A stretch of 6,844 nucleotides of DNA from positions 1 to 6,844 of the forward strand of contig SKWJ01000520.1 of NCBI GenBank assembly GCA_007128995.1, given 5' to 3'. The position numbers and the translations under genes are program-made. Under the pieces are notes generated by a model. The model did no database searches, was not told where the DNA came from, and was given only the letters and a program-made list of their open reading frames with translations. Below, one piece after another: positions 6,418 to 6,844 of this stretch (position 1 is the first letter of the stretch; every line of letters begins with the position of its first letter). Source of the DNA: Paracoccaceae bacterium. Lineage in GTDB: Bacteria > Pseudomonadota > Alphaproteobacteria > Rhodobacterales > Rhodobacteraceae.

Positions 6418-6844
6418 GTGGACGGAAATTTTGCTTCCATTTTCTACGAAATAGCGCTTCTGGTGCTTTTGGCCGCAGGGATGGGCTTTGTCGGGCTGTT
6501 GCTTCGGCAGCCCCTGGTGGTTGCGTTTATTGCGGTCGGTGTGCTTGCCGGACCTGACGCGCTGGGCCTGGTATCTTCGACCGAGTTCATCGAGACGCTG
6601 AGCCAGATTTCCATTGCCGTCTTGCTGTTTCTGGTGGGGCTTAAGCTGGATGTCAGTCTGGTGCGGAACCTTGGCAAGGTGGCAGTCGCCACGGGTCTTG
6701 GTCAGGTTACCTTCACGGCCTTTTTCGGCTTTCTGATCTGTCTGGCGCTGGGCATTGATCCTGTAACATCGCTTTACATTTCCATTGCGCTGACGTTCTC
6801 GTCGACCATCATCATTGTCAAGCTCTTGTCAGACAAGCAGGAAA
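6418..6844 (+). CDS. Cation:proton antiporter, CPA2 family (KefB/YbaL-like), 3'-truncated by window edge
   Basis: This is the N-terminal part of an inner-membrane monovalent cation/proton antiporter, whose family exports K+ or Na+ in exchange for protons. There are 142 codons visible, about the first quarter to third of the protein. Hydrophobic segments lie at about 9-29, 32-52, 61-77, 88-111 and 118-136. Family marks are the LVVAFIAVGVLAGPDALGL turn (33-51), ISIAVLLFLVGLKLD (64-78) and FSSTIIIVKLLSDK (127-140), the last a characteristic CPA2 segment. The start is GTG, chosen because an in-frame stop lies 15 bases upstream and a GAGG site is well placed. Whether it has C-terminal TrkA-N domains as in KefB cannot be seen. 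It is separated from the catabolic genes by a hairpin-bearing 94-bp gap and has no evident metabolic link to them, so it is probably its own transcription unit or served by read-through. Confidence 0.88.
   Translation, partial: MDGNFASIFYEIALLVLLAAGMGFVGLLLRQPLVVAFIAVGVLAGPDALGLVSSTEFIETLSQISIAVLLFLVGLKLDVSLVRNLGKVAVATGLGQVTFTAFFGFLICLALGIDPVTSLYISIALTFSSTIIIVKLLSDKQE

Overview
The window is a GC-rich, densely coded stretch with every gene on the + strand. Codon use, the gene families and the arrangement look like an alphaproteobacterium, most likely of the Rhodobacteraceae (Roseobacter/Paracoccus type). That placement is an inference from style, not from a marker gene.

Layout. (1) The window opens inside the large membrane subunit of a TRAP transporter (DctM type). 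Its N-terminus lies upstream, and a small DctQ-type subunit would be expected there too. (2) After 58 bp with a small stem-loop comes the Tat-exported TRAP substrate-binding protein (DctP type, closest in feel to the TakP/FcbT1 group). (3) After 84 bp with a very GC-rich stem-loop comes a glutamine-synthetase-fold ligase of the gamma-glutamyl-amine (PuuA/IpuC/GlnA4-like) kind. It keeps the metal and ATP residues but not the ammonium-handling residues. (4) After about 70 bp comes an NAD(P)-dependent aldehyde dehydrogenase. (5) Three bases later comes an iron-containing alcohol dehydrogenase with all its metal ligands. (6) After 94 bp with an imperfect hairpin, a probably separate gene for a CPA2-type cation:proton antiporter begins with GTG and runs off the right edge.

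How it may work together. Genes 1-5 look like one catabolic operon: import by the TRAP system, capping of an amine with glutamate by the ligase, then two successive oxidations (alcohol to aldehyde to acid) on the gamma-glutamylated intermediate. With a hydrolase that removes glutamate, this would turn an amino alcohol such as ethanolamine, or a relative, into an amino acid. The closest described precedents are the GlnA4-based ethanolamine route of Streptomyces and the Ipu isopropylamine/alaninol route of Pseudomonas. A TRAP transporter feeding such a route is the less familiar part. No hydrolase, amine oxidase or regulator is visible here. The substrate cannot be read from sequence alone.

No RNA gene, mobile element, CRISPR array or gene-free stretch over 100 bases is present.
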